64,000 bases of DNA. Origin: Phytophthora colocasiae. Taxonomy: Eukaryota; Oomycota; Peronosporomycetes; Peronosporales; Peronosporaceae. Where the stretch lies: positions 62,001-126,000 of the forward strand of contig JAGKQI010000024.1 of NCBI GenBank assembly GCA_018806915.1, written 5' to 3'. Both the position numbers and the translations under genes were made by a program. Below the pieces are notes generated by a model. It did no database searches, was not told where the DNA came from, and saw only the letters and a program-made list of their open reading frames with translations. Below, piece after piece: positions 33,246 through 46,325 of this stretch (the first letter of the stretch is position 1; each line of letters opens with the position of its first letter).

Positions 33246-35357
33246 TGTGGTGGAGCGGATCTGGCCAAAATCTGGTTGAGGCCGATCGCGATCGCCACTT
33301 GCGCCCAGACACCGACTAACGGAGGGGTCCCCGATGATCCGTGATCTTGCTGCGTGTAGTGTTCACCTTGTGTACCCGTCGGTAGACGGGTTACGCTCTT
33401 CCAGGTGACTTCTGAAGATGTCTTGGGACGAGAAGAATGTCTTGGGTGACGTAGGGTGTGTGAGATAGCGTGGGAATACTTCACTCTACCTCGGAGAGGG
33501 GTTGATCCGGGTCACAGGCGAGTTCTCGAGCCTTGATCCGGTCACCTGGTCTTCGATCCAGGTCTTCCAAAGGTCCAATGTTGGGGATCTGATCCTTCCT
33601 TTACGATGCTTGCCGCTTCCTATAGCGGGTGTCTTGATGGGTTGAGAGTCGACGAGATCGTCAGGCCAAGCAGCCAATTCCTTCCGATCCGTAGTTCGCA
33701 CGTAAAGGATAGATCACTAGATAGGGTAAAACTGGCCAATGTATTATCCAGAATTAACCTCTATGCTAGATCTCTTCTCCTTACCTTCTTGATGCCGGGG
33801 GGCCAATGTAATTCCCAGTTCCGGTCTTGAACGAAGGCACTTGTGATGTCCAGAGCAAATTCGATTCTTGGGGGTTGTTGAGATACCGAGAGATCTTCAC
33901 ACTAGCGTAAGGTAAGCCGGCCAAATCGGGGATCCGGTCTTAGCTGTAGCTAGGTGCGCGAAGTGTAGGAACACTAAGGGGAGGCCAATATGCTATCCTC
34001 TTCCCTTGTCTTCGTCCCTGAAGTAGTCCACTTGCGCACTAGAGAGCAAATTCGATTCTTGGGGGTTGTTGAGATACCGAGAGATCCTCACACTAGCGTA
34101 AGGTAAGCCGGCCAAATCGGGGATCCGGTCTTAGCTGTAGCTAGGTGCGCGAAGTGTAGGAACACTAAGGGGAGGCCAATATGCTATCCTCTTCCCCTTG
34201 TCTTCGTCCCTGAAGTAGTCCACTTGCGCACTAGAGAGCAAATTGATTCTTGGGGTTGTTGAGATACCGAGAGATCCTCACACTAGCGTAAGGTAAGCCG
34301 GCCAAATCGGGGATCCGGTCTTAGCTGTAGCTAGGTGCGCGAAGTGTAGGAACACTAAGGGGAGGCCAATATGCTATCCTCTTCCCTTGTCTTCGTCCCT
34401 GAAGTAGTCCACTTGCGCACTAGAGAGCAAATTCGATTCTTGGGGGTTGTTGAGATACCGAGAGATCCTCACACTAGCGTAAGGTAAGCCGGCCAAATCG
34501 GGGATCCGGTCTTAGCTGTAGCTAGGTGCGCGAAGTGTAGGAACACTAAGGGGAGGCCAATATGCTATCCTCTTCCCTTGTCTTCGTCCCTGAAGTAGTC
34601 CACTTGCGCACTAGAGAGCAAATTCGATTCTGTTTATGGTTATTCCTATGTCTACTAGCCCCATCCTCATCTGCTATCCTACGATTACCTGACATCCGGC
34701 TACACAGCTGCCCTTCCGATCTTCGATCTTGATCTCACCTAACCCCTGATCGCGATCTCGATCTGCCGATCTGGCGATCTGGCGATCTAGCGATCAGGCG
34801 ATCTGGCGATCAGCCGATCTCGATCAACCATCTCGGTCATCGATCTTGGTCCACCGTCTTGAACAATGATCCCGATCAGCAGCCTTCATACTTGATCTCG
34901 CGTGCCTGCGTCGTCGACATTCCAGGTCTTGAGCTTCCCAGACTTGATCACCACTCCCCACGCGACTAACACTGCCATCAGGTCCCCTCGGCAGCATCTC
35001 ACGGTTATGTTGTCACCGGCCCACCATAGATCACACCGATCCCGACCCTCTGCCGCCTTGATCTCCTTCTCATGCGACCTCAGGCAAGGCGCCCTTTTCT
35101 CCTCCGACCCTGAGCCGCCACGCGGGACCGCACGACGGGTTCTCCAATCACTTAGTCTCACTTGACCAAGACGCCATCCATTCATCGCTGGCGAGATCCA
35201 GACGAACATCGATCTGGATCCATTCGTCAGCCATCGTTCGCGCAATCTGGGGTCATCAACTGACATCTTGCTTCGCCAGAGGCCCCTGTCGCTTGATCCG
35301 ACTCTCTTAGGGCCTGACGTTGCCTTTTCTCGGATTTCTTATTCGCGCTTCACCACA
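33246..35357 (-). repeat. E2 LTR3 (2112 bp), with four 191-bp repeats
   Basis: Same ends as the other LTRs. Four tandem copies of the 191-bp unit at 33852-34614. 5' LTR of unit B and 3' LTR of unit C. Confidence 0.85.
33852..34614. repeat. 191-bp tandem repeat, 4 copies
   Basis: 763 bases, i.e. four units with one net base lost. Same unit as in LTR2. Confidence 0.85.
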
Positions 35358-35483
35358 TCCGCCCCCAGCCTGCAAGTTGGTCCGTCTCGGTCCACTTCAG
35401 GTCTCATTCTCCAATCTTCAGCCCAAGGCACAAGTCACCCCGACAACACTTCGACCACCACCAACGGATCCCTTCCAGTCTCC

Positions 35484-36369
35484 ATGAGCCAGCAAGGAAG
35501 TGATCCCGGGAGCGATTATTTGCCTACACCTCCCGATTCCCCAAGATCCTCCGACGGTCCGCCATCTCCCCATTCCGACATCTCGCGACGTTCGTCGGGT
35601 CCGGCTCCAGACCACGCACGCCCGCTCTCATCCGATGAGGCTGGGCCGATGCCGGGCAGTCCAGGGTGGGATCGCCTGGTGCGCGAACGTGATCAACTAA
35701 GTCGTGAAGCCATGGAACTTCGGGCGCATGTCGACGCCATGGAGCGGTTCCGGGCAGACCAGCAGGGCGAGATTGCGCGTCTGGAGCGCGAGATCGCTGA
35801 TCTCGCGGAGGAAGCCTCTGATCTCGATGGATTGCGTATGCAGGTTCACCAGCTCCGATCGGAACGCGACGAGTTCGCGCGGCGTCTCAACTCTGCCCAG
35901 GCAGACCTAGATCGAGCTACAGAGGACAGGGATCGTCTGACCGAAGAGGTGGAACAAGCCACCAACGAGATCCAGGATCTCCAGGCGGAAGCCCGGATCC
36001 ATGCTTGCGATCTGGCTGAGGCGAAGCAAGACTCCATCACTGCCAAGGCCAGCTACAACCGGATCTCGGCTGATCTTGCACATCTCCAACTGGATTCCAG
36101 CCCCACGCCTTCGACAGGGGCTCCCACCCGATTGGCCCTGGCTGAGCGAGATCGAGCCTTGGCGGACTCCGCCCGAGCGATCGCTTCCCTGACCAGTATC
36201 GCTGGTGAACGTGACCTAGCCACCGATCAACTCGCCCACGCTAACTCCGAACTGAACCGAGTCACTTCGGAGCGGGATCGCCTACTCGTGGAACGAGACC
36301 AAGCGTTCGCAGATCGTGACAGAGCACAGGCGGATCTCAGCGCCGAGCGACAACGATCCACTCGTCTAG
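35484..36369 (+). CDS. E2 unit C antisense gene, exon 1 (intact copy)
   Basis: Runs opposite to gag-pol, just inside the 3' LTR of the element. ATG at 35484 (127 bases from the LTR end); upstream the frame is open into the LTR but without an ATG. About 300 codons to a TAG at 36384 if unspliced. Residues 1-65 are Ser/Pro/Asp-rich. Residues about 65-290 form a very regular coiled coil with repeated (E/D)RDR and LxxEr patterns, for example ALAERDRALADSARAIAS and LLVERDQAFADRDRAQADL. No membrane or zinc motif. Same position as the antisense ORFs of E1 and E3/E5. Possible roles: oligomerising nuclear factor or regulator of the sense RNA; function unknown. Confidence 0.6.
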
Positions 36370-36430
36370 GTGCGCATATAGTCTAGATCCCTCCACCTGA
36401 CCATGATCACTCATATTCTGTTTGTCGTAG
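36370..36430 (+). other. putative 61-nt intron of the antisense gene, unit C
   Basis: GT at 36370, AG at 36429-36430, CTGAC-type branch motif inside. Removing it joins codon base G (36369) with AG (36431-36432) into a Glu codon, and the frame continues as EDDLIGTHAEVQELEAS, so both coiled-coil ORFs become one. The donor GTGCGC is weak. Needs RNA evidence. Confidence 0.4.
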
Positions 36431-38057
36431 AGGATGATCTGATCGGTACCCATGCCGAAGTGCAGGAGTTAGAAGCGAGTCTTCAGGCATTGCAGGAGAA
36501 CTACGATCAGGCAGAAGGTGACGTAATGGCGACCACCAACGTCCTGTGTCTCGGCTCCGCGCTGCTCAAGATGAACGGGGGGTCAAACGTGCTCTCAGTC
36601 CGCCCCATCTCCTGCTACATCGCCCCCGCACAAGACCTCGCGGACGGAGCCTCCCGGCCGATCACGACGCGGCCCCACCTGATGTTCCCGCTGGAGACCA
36701 ACCCGGTGGCCAGGCCCAGGCGACCGAGCTCGAAGAAAAGCACGAGGAAAGCCCAGACCCCTTCGATCTGGGTCCTGAACCCGCGATCCCGACTGGGCCG
36801 GATGCGGAGGAAGCAGATCGCACCCAGGCCACCTCGCAAGTGACCGTGGAAGCACCTTCCCCGAAGAAGGGTGGCTCGGATCGGTCCAAACGTAAACCCG
36901 ATCCAGAGCATGACGATGACGCGGAGGATTCTGGCGCTGGATCCGACGACGCTCTTCGGGCTACGATACTCCGATCGCTGTCGTGGCACCGCCGGCATGG
37001 AAATCCTCCTCCAGCATCCGGCGATCAAGGGGGCCCTGCTCCATCGACGCCTCCGGCGCAGCCGACACCTCCGGGCGGCAGTTCCCCACAGACTCCGATC
37101 ACTTCTCCTCAGGGGTCCCCGAGGGGTAGTCCAGCTGGCGGGAGCCCTCCCGGTGGGGGATCTCCGGGTGGCGGCTCTCCCGGCGGCTCGCCACGCCCCC
37201 AGCTGCACCCTCCCCTGTTCGCGATCAGCTCGTCTATTCCCGGGTATGCGAACGTCCGGCAGTTTGCGGCTGGTGATGTCTTCCCGTGGGATCCGATGTT
37301 CGTCGGAACTTTGGCGATCGTCGGTATGATCCTCTCCACATTGTCCAAGAGGCTGCTGCTACCTCCCGGATTCCTCTACCCCGCGAGATCACCGGCTAAT
37401 CGCCCTTCCCGAGCCGGGGTCGGTTGGTTGGCTAGCCTGATCACTGGGCCCAACGTGCAGGCCCTACTTGCTACCCGACCTTGGGAGGTGCTCCGCAACC
37501 GACCGGCCCCCCTCACCTTCGATCTCGGTCTACATCGTCGTGCTGGAACTATGCTGGGACAGATCGCGGATGCCTACGCCGCCTTCGATTCAGATCACCT
37601 GCAGGCCTACTGGGAATCGACCCATTATCTCGAGATCACGAAGGCGATGTATGAAGCTGATCCTGATCTCCGTCGGTATTACCTCGAGCGTCGGCAACGG
37701 CGTAGCCGTACCGGAGAACGTTGGCGGCTGCTGTTGGGACGATTCCTGCCCATGATGAGGGCGATGTGGGCGGACATCGATCTTCTGCTCGATCCCTACT
37801 TCCTGCACTTCCCTACTATCCGTGATCGGGTATACTGGTACCCCGGATCGGCCTCCCGAATGGCTAACCTGGTCCAGCCGACTCTGAACCGACCGGAGCC
37901 CACCGATCTGATCTCTGCGTTGGCAGAATGCGATCAGGAGGACCCTTGGCGCAACCATTACCGCGATCGGCCGGCAGATCACCCGTCCCGGCAGATCCCA
38001 CGGCTCGAAAACAAGTTTAACCCGCCTGCTCCACCTACACCTCCTGGGACTCCCTGA
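36431..38057 (+). pseudogene. E2 unit C antisense gene, exon 2 (two to three small indels)
   Basis: Begins in the coiled coil, then an 11-base deletion near 36545 shifts the frame. The 503-codon frame 36546-38057 carries a Pro/Ser-rich and acidic middle, a basic SKRKPDPE, a Gly/Ser/Pro run (SPGGGSPGGGSPGG) and the conserved ~270-residue C-terminal domain, rich in Trp/Tyr/Arg (WEVLRNRPAPLTFDLGLHRR, ERWRLLLGRFLPMMRAMWAD, RVYWYPGSASR). The three copies agree closely in this domain. I do not recognise it. With exon 1 the full protein would be about 830-840 residues. Confidence 0.55.
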
Positions 38058-38431
38058 TCCCGCGATCTCGACCAGTCCGGAGGTGATCAGCTGAGCCCGG
38101 AGTCGGTCAGCACGCTTACATATCCTCTATCACGATCCGGTACTTCGCCACGCGATCCTGACTCCAGCCTAGCCTCTTTTCAATTCCACGTAATCTTTCC
38201 AGCTTCAAAAACCAGCGTTCTTCTCCATACTTACTCCACAGTTTCGATCCCACTTAGCATCTTCGAAATCTCCACACCTTCCATCCAATCACTCCGGTTT
38301 CACATGCATATACAAGAAAAATATAAAATCTCCACGAAAAATATAAAATCTCCACATCCGATCCAGATAGACATCCAGATCAGCATCCGCGATCTCGGCG
38401 TTGTGACCCGGTCACGTCGCCTTCTCTGCGT
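38058..38431. other. convergent spacer, unit C
   Basis: As in units A and B. Twin 20-base A/T-rich units at 38316-38335 and 38336-38355. No gene. Confidence 0.55.
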
Positions 38432-41400
38432 CTACACCTCTTCGTGCGACTGCATCACGCCAAACCGATTTCGGTTAGCATGATCACGTAGGAACGCGCT
38501 CAGTATGGCTCCACAGTTAAGATCAGCTTCGTCGACCCAAGTTGGTTCATCATAACCGACCCAGTGCACCAGGAATTCACGATAGATCCGGCCGTAGCGA
38601 GTCCGTTTCCCACTTCGCATGTCCGAGATCCGTTCGACCTCGTACTCGTCGGCATCCAGTTCTGGGACCCAACTGTCCTCCGGAAGGAGGATCTCATCGA
38701 AATCTAGCCGATCTGCTTCATCCACAGTCAACTCGACCCGCGGTCGATCCGGAAAATTCCGCACCAGCTTTAGCTTAGAAACATGGACCACTGGAAAGAT
38801 ATGGTAATCAGATCCCGCGATCTCCAGCTTGATCGTGAATTCGTTGAGCTTCTCTGCAACACGGAACGGGCCGTGCCAAAGGTGAGCGAGTTTACGTGCA
38901 TACCCTTCCTTCACACGATCTAGGTATAGCCAAACTCGTGATCCAGCTTCGATCTGATGCGGATCGACATCCTCATTGTGCCGATCGGCTCGATCTGCAA
39001 TCGCCTCTCGTAGTCTAGCGTTGACCTGCTCTCGCGACTGCTGGTAGTATCTCTGAACCCGATACCTCCACCGTCTTGGATCGCGATCGTGGCGTCTGGT
39101 CGATCCGATCGGGATCGTTGCCTCCAACGTCGATCTCGGATCCCATCCATGTACCAGGTAATGAGGGGTATCTCAGAACCCGATCGTGAGCCGTATTAAT
39201 GGCGAACGTCAGTCTCTCCGCGTATTCATCCCAGTCCTTCTGATCGAGATCTTGAACATACATCTTGATCGCCCTAGTCGCCGTTTGCACCATCCGTTCC
39301 GCAGTCCCGTTGGCTTGCGGCCGGTAGGCCATCGTCGCCCGTTGTCGCTGCCCCAGGATCTTATTGAACGATCTGAAGAAGTCGGACATGAAACCCGGTT
39401 CTCGATCGTGCCTGATCATCTCGCTAGCACCAAATCTGCGGAACACGCATTCTTCATAAGATTCCGCGACGGTCTGGGCCGATCGGGAGGAACTGGCCTT
39501 TGCGATCACATATCCCGTGAACAGATCGACCCAGATCAGTAGTTCGGTGTTGCCTTTGTTGGATCTGGGCAGAGAAGGTATGTGATCCATTGCTATGATC
39601 TGGAATGGGTATGTCGCCTGCAGATTCCCCGGCGACTCGCCCCGGATCGTGGGTCTCCTTCCCGGTCTCACAATCTACACACTCGCCTACGTATCGCTGC
39701 ACGCTCCGATATAATCCCTCCAGTGGAAATGATCTCGGATCCGCTGATAAGTGCGTCCGATCCCCTGATGTCCTCCTTCCAGAGTCGTATGATAGTGGTG
39801 GAGGACATCCTGCTGTAGCGTTTCTGGAACTACAAGTCTCATCAGGCGATCGCGATCACCTCTTGATCTCGGCCCTGGTGGGCAGTAAAACAACAGATCT
39901 TGTTCATCTACCTCGTACTCGGAGGCGATCTTGGCGTAGGATCCGGATTCGGCTCGAGTAAGATCCGCGATCTGCCCAGCCAGGTACTTCTTTAGTCCTG
40001 CGATCCAGACCTCCTCGTCCTGGGCTCGCCTGATCCGATCAACCCGCATCTCCCGGATCAGTTCCTCTCGCAAGACAGCGGCGCCAGGTCGCGCTCGGGC
40101 TGCACGCGTGGCTACTGCCGACACTTGCACAGATCGATCTTCAACTCGAGGATCAACACCTCATTAAGCCGATTCAGGGTGATCAGATCGCATCGATCTG
40201 TCTCATCGTGGACTTCGATCCCGCTTCCTCGCTGCAGCGCGGCACTCGCCAAGCTATCTGCGCTCCCATTCCAGTCTCTCTTCACATGGACCAGCTCGTG
40301 ATCTCCCCAATTCCGCAAGTGATCTAGCACCTTCTGTTTCAGTAGCGTCAATCCTGGCGCCTTGCAGTCGATCTCGCCCCGGACTTGTCGGATTACCAGA
40401 TTCGAATCGCCACAAACGACCAAACGGCGGCGTTCTAACTGTGCGATCATGCCAAGACCTAGCAAGAGCCCACGGTATTCCGCTTCATTGACAGTAAGAC
40501 TCTCCGCATAGTCTGATCTAGCTTTGATCACTTTCCACTCCGGCAAACTCCACACGATCGCGCTGAAAGCGCCTCCTCCTCGTTTCACGCGTGCCGATCC
40601 GTCGAAACTTATAACCCACAACTCCTCATCTGGGTCTACAGTGGGGATCGGCATCTGGATCCGACGTTTTGGCTCCTTTCGCGGCGCGATCGCGATCAGA
40701 GCTTCGTCGATCTCCGATCGGGGCGTTATGTTAGCTGCGATCGCCCCCAGTATTTCATCCTCCCCCTTCGTACACTTCGTGATCTCGAGTGTCCACGGGG
40801 ACAGAAGAGCAGACCATTGTCCCAGACGTCCTTGGAGGCCGGCAGACTTGAACAGCCAGGCAAGCGTCGAGTGTCGGGTTAGGACCTTGATCCGACGTCC
40901 CACCAACAAGGTGTAGTGTAGATCCAAGTAGAGCTAACACCTCCTTTTCGGCAACATTATAATTCAGCTCGTTGGTCTTCAAGGTTCGGCTGGCAAACGC
41001 GACCGGGTGGTAGATCTGGTCGTGTTCCTGCATTAGTGCGGCGGAAATCGCCCAGTCACTAGCGTACACGATCACCACGGGTAACTTCGTCGTGTCGAAG
41101 TGGCGAAGGATCGGGGTCGACGCGATCTTGGTCTTCAAGGCTGTAAACGCCCTGTATGCCCTACCCCACCTCTCGTCACCAGTCTTTAGGCCCAGGTTGG
41201 TTCCGATCTCGCTTGAACAGGGTGAAGACATCGCCCCCAAGTCAGGATCCGTTGTACTATCGCTTCTTTGAGTCGGGATATCTAGCGATCTATCCCGATC
41301 CGACTTAAGCGCGACGGGATCTTGAGTGATCAGGTCCATGCTATCCATGATCTTTCGAAGATCTGGTCGCTTCTTCAGTTCTGCGAACTCCACTTCACGT

Positions 41401-43956
41401 AGTTCATATAGGACTGATGCATAGATCGCATAATCCTCGATGAACCGACTATAGTAATTCAAACTTCCAAGGAACGATTGCATGGATCGGAGCGACCCAG
41501 GGAATGGCAGATCTGTCAGAGACTTCAGGTCTTTCGGGTTTGCCTCCAATCCGTCGATCGACACTTTGTGTCCGAGATATTCCACCTTATCCATGCCCCA
41601 GAAGCTCTTCGCCACACTGATCGAGAGATTCCACTTATCGCAGGCCTCCAATAGGCCTTCCACCCGATCGCACATTTGATCCCATGATCCAGCCGTGATC
41701 AAGATATCGTCGATGTATGATCTCCGACCTAGCACCGACGGACGACCGGGATCTTCCGGGATCCCTGATTCGAACACATCCGCAGAGCCTTCCACATCTC
41801 CGGACTGGGATATCTTCAGAAATCCATATAGGGCATTGTCCACAAGGCGTTGATAGATCTGAGGAGCGTTCTTCAGCCCGAACGGCATGCGATTCCACTC
41901 GAAAAGGCCAAATGGAGTGATGAAAGCCGAGATCGCGCGAGCTCGATCGGCCATTGATACGACCCAGAATCCACTCGCCATGTCTAATGAACAATACCAC
42001 AGAACCTTGTCAAGATCTTCTAACAGGTCATTGATCAAAGGCATCGGGTAGATCATCAGCCTTGTGAGACCGTTCACCAGCCGATAATCGATACATAGTC
42101 GGATGTCTACACCGTTCTTCTTGATGATCACCACGATCGGAGATGCCCATGGCGATGTCGATGGCCGAATGATCTTGGCAGCTAGGAGTCGCTTTGATAA
42201 GATCCGATACTTTCTCTCGCGAAACTGTGGCGCCACCTTTCGGACTCGTTGTGCGATCGGCTTTGCATCACCCACGTCGATATCGCATATAACACCCTTG
42301 GCCGCTGGAGGAAGTGCGTTTCCCTTTCCGATCAGGAGATGTCGCTTCTTCCAAATAATCTGTCGAAGTTTCTCGATCTCCTCCGGGGTAGCCGATCCCG
42401 GATTCCCTACTTGCAGATCTTCAATCCTGACTTCTTCGGTGGTGGAGATCTGGATCTCTGGTACTACTGCCGAGATTATCGGCTAGATCTTCGGTCGAAA
42501 ATCACCACTTTCGTGTAAGTGGGTCTGATCAGCGTTCTCGATCCCTTCAGGAGATGTCGGATCCGGTTCATCCGTTGATTGGATCACGCAGCCTATCGTC
42601 CTTGGCTGTCAAGATCGGGGTGTCTTTAACCCTGGGGACGGCATCGGCGTCGGATTCATGTTTGATCTCGATTTGAAAATCTGGTTTTCTGTTTTTTCCT
42701 CGATCTCTTCTTCGCATGTCCGATCTGTCCGATCTGGGGCCTGATCTGGCAAGCTCTCATTCGTCTCAGTCTCACCGCCCCCAGCTTCGCCACTCGGGGT
42801 CTTGTCGGAACTGATCGTGATCGGTGGGGTATCCATGGGATCCGGTTGGGGATCGATGAATGCGACCTTGACTTCGGCTGTATCGGTTGGTGATCGCGGT
42901 TCCGGTGTCGATATTGGTGCAGGATCAGGGTCGGTCCTGGTTGCCCCACCTCGGCGGAGTATGGATCGCGGCGTAACGTAGGTCGGCCGTTCGACCGACG
43001 GTAAGGGGATCTCCACGGATTCCTGAGGTTCTGGTCTTGCGTCCACAGTCGCTTCTAGAGCTAGATTCTGCCACTCCATGTAACGTCGGGATCCGATCGA
43101 CACAAACCCGGGGAATCGAGGCACTTTTTCCTGATCAAGTACCATTCCAACATGTAATCTGTGATCCAGTCGTAAAATCTTCTCGCTCAAATTCGTGATC
43201 ACTAAGTACCGAGTTCGGCCGGGTCCATTCACCACTGTAGGTACCCATTGGTCGCCTCTGGTCACCCACAATTTTTCTGTCGCCGATAATTTCACTCTCG
43301 ATGCGATCTCTTCAGATCCCCCAACTGGGATATGTAGATCTTCCTCCAATTTTACCGATCTTACCTTCTCCCCGTATAAGCTCTTGCGACCACTAAGTGG
43401 GATCCCACTTCATTAGGTAAGCACATCGATCCCTTCGCCAGATCCATCCGGACTCCAGCCGGGATCATGAAATCCATACCCAGGATCGCATCTTGCCCGG
43501 ATAGATCCCCGATCCAAATATCGAAAAAGTAGACCAGGTATCCTGCAAGCGTGATCTTGATCCTCGTTCTTCCCTCGGTGGTGTACACATTATCACCGAT
43601 CCCAACACACTCCTGTCTCTGACTAGTGTCAAAGTGGCACCCAACCTTTTGCGAGCAAAGTTGGGCGGTATCCAAGATGGATACCTCGGCGCCAGTAAGG
43701 TCCAGGAGCAAGATCGCTCTTTCGTGATTGATCTTGCCTGAGATATTGGCTTGGCGGAACCATTTTCCGGGTGCGTGGTATTTCCAATACCCCCTGGACT
43801 CTCCTTCCTTGAGATCCAGAGCCACTTCCGCACCAGATCGAGAGAACTCATCGATCCGGGGAGACTCGCGAAAATAGCAGTATACGAATGCAACTTACAT
43901 GTATTACCGCGCAGATCCGAATTCTCCCTATCTTGATCTCTCGATTTCTTGTTCAC
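38432..43956 (-). pseudogene. pol: E2 unit C pol (Pro-RT-RNH-RNH2-IN-chromodomain)
   Basis: Protease in pieces 43956-43361, with small insertions at the DTG and the following ALD/AFARK region (LLLDLTGAEVS: an extra codon inside the DTG motif). The linker 43349-42609 reads on in the pol frame. RT plus old RNase H 42275-40755 (YIDD present, YAS in place of DAS). Second RNase H 40927-40112. Zinc finger 40130-39687. Integrase core 39671-39015 with DD35E. Chromodomain and C-terminus 39127-38432. The stretch 40492-40550 carries ten synonymous differences from A and B (see findings). Confidence 0.75.
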
Positions 43957-44018
43957 ATATGCATAGATGCAGTACTCAGAACGCTCGGCTCGTACCGGTT
44001 TCCAAACCGGCGAGCGTC

Positions 44019-45928
44019 CTAGTTTAACATCTTTTCCACCTTCTCGGGGAACAATCCGGCATGTCGGGTCGGGTCAGTACCACTTGCGGATCTGGTTGTA
44101 GAATTCTTCCATGGGGCATTCTCCAGCTTCATGGATCTCCCCACAACCACGGCAGGTATACAGACAGCGATCCGTTGGGTGACCCCTCTTCCCGCACTTT
44201 TCACAAGTTAGACGTCTCCAGCAGTCCAGATCCGTATGCTTCCGCGATCCACAGTGTGAACAGCGACCTCGATCGTGGTCTGACGTACCCCTGCGATCCG
44301 CGATCCGGCCTCGATCTTGCGCGTTCACCTGCGATCGCGACTGATCCTGTTGGTGGGGAACGCCCCCAGTGCCGATCTGCTTGTCTTCCGACGCGGCAAG
44401 ATATATCCTCCGGAGATCGCCTTCAGAATCGGATCCGTCCGATCCGGATACTTCCTCTGATTCCGAGCTCGGATCTTGGGCTTGGATCGCCCGTACCACC
44501 GCTCGGGTGGGTGCCGCCGGGGCACTGGCCGGTGCCTTTTGTCTGTACTTCGATTCGAACGCAGATTTACGTTGTCTGCTTTTCGCCCGTTCCCGGGCAC
44601 GAAGTACCTCCTCCAGTTCATCGACGTCGCTCAGTCGGAGTAGGGTCAGCCGATCAGCTAACTCCGGATCTCCCAATGTCTCGATGTAGTGGTCTACATG
44701 TTCCCCGGCGGGCCTTAGGGCTCCCATCCTTGATCTTCAGTCTAGCACGTAAAGCCGCCACGTTGAGCCGGTAGAGGTAATCAAGGGAGTTTCTTCCGAT
44801 CGCTTGCGAGCGTGATAGTATTGCCACGCGACCGACATACCCAACCCACAATACTGGGTCTGGAAACTGTCCAGCAGATCCGCCCACTTGGTTTTCGTCG
44901 TTCGACTGAGCTGCCTGTACCAGTTCTGTGCCGGTCCCACCATCAGATCTGCAAATGTGAGGCATTTTTCTGCTTCCGTAGCCTGATCGCGCTGGAAATG
45001 CTGACTTGACTTTACTGATCCAGGCCCGAGCGCGATCTTCGTCCAGATCTTTACCCGCAAAATCTTTCAGATCCGAGATCGCTGAGATCCGGACCCGCTG
45101 GATCATTGACGATCCTCCTTGACCGATCGCCGCGGATGCGATCGCTGCTCGGCTCGACGTCTGTCCACCGGAACTTGGTATGCCCATGTCGTCTGGATCG
45201 TATTCCCATGCATCCGGATCCGAGGCCGTAACGGACTCCATTTCAACATCCAACTCCCCTTTGATCGGCGATCGGGTGTCGCGAGAGTCCGTTCTTTTAA
45301 GAAACGATCCATCGCCATTTGAAAGTAGTCGTCCAGCTTGTTGCTCGATCCCGTGGAATTAGTCGTCGGCGCGGTCTGGTCTGTCCGGGTCCGGCGATTT
45401 TCTTGCTGATCAGGTGTCTTAGCCTCCAGTTTCGTGGCCATCGATCGTGTATCTTGTTTCTTCATACGCGATTTCAGGAATTTGGCACCGGAGGGGCCTA
45501 ACGACATGCGTTGCAGCCTTCTCGGGCTGTCGGAATCCTGGTTCCGAGGTCGCTGACGCGTAGCATGACGATCCAGTCTGATAACCTAGATCGGGCGTCA
45601 GTGGGCGTTCGCCGACCAAGACTTTGAGAGAGTTGAATAGGTCATGGGTTGCATACTGAATCGCTTCCAGTTCCAGGTCAAATAGAGAGTTTGGGTCGAA
45701 TTCTCCAGCCACTAAACCAGCCTCTCGGAGCAGATCAAGTAGAATCTTCACCGCGTTCAGGCGGTCCGAGCTAGTCCGGGGTTTCGACACTGGGCCGGTG
45801 AGGCTACCGATCTGGCGGACTTGTATGATCGTAAGAACGGGGTCGTTAAGCAAGGTCTCGCTTAGCATCTTCCTGTAATAGGCCTGCTCGATCGCGTCCT
45901 TGGTAATCGTCGATCCCGGGCTGATCAT
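44019..45928 (-). pseudogene. gag: E2 unit C gag
   Basis: ATG at 45928. Frameshifts near 45530, 45270, 44995, 44785 and 44705 break it into five or more pieces. The three zinc knuckles are intact in the frame 44727-44074, and the gag stop is at 44019. It is the most damaged gag of the three. Confidence 0.75.
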
Positions 45929-46325
45929 GTCTTCTGGCTCTGAGTCTGGAGCTTTCCAATTTCGTCCGGGTGCTCTTTGATCTTCTTTTTCTTGGTCGGT
46001 CGATCTTGAGGCAACAGTGGACTTGGTGAGCAGATTAGGTTTCAGCTTTGCTGATTCCTTATCGCTCGTGTGCGGATCTCGATTCTCATCGAGATCCGTG
46101 GTGGCCCTCGAAGGGGCCTTGGGAGGAATTCGAGGTTTTTCTTCAAGATCTGGATTGCGATCCAGGTCTGCCTCGTGCCTGTCAGTAGAGATCCTCCCAG
46201 AACTCTGCTGATCTGTGGATCTTTCCGTTTTCAGTGGTGCCTCCGCCGATCCAACATTCGTAGGCACTTCTTCCCCTTGTTCTTCCTTAATCTTGACATC
46301 TTCTTGGGACTCACGGTGATATCCT

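Noticed and set aside
21123..34614. CRISPR-like array
   Set aside because: The 191-bp units are contiguous direct repeats without spacers, inside LTRs of a eukaryotic element.
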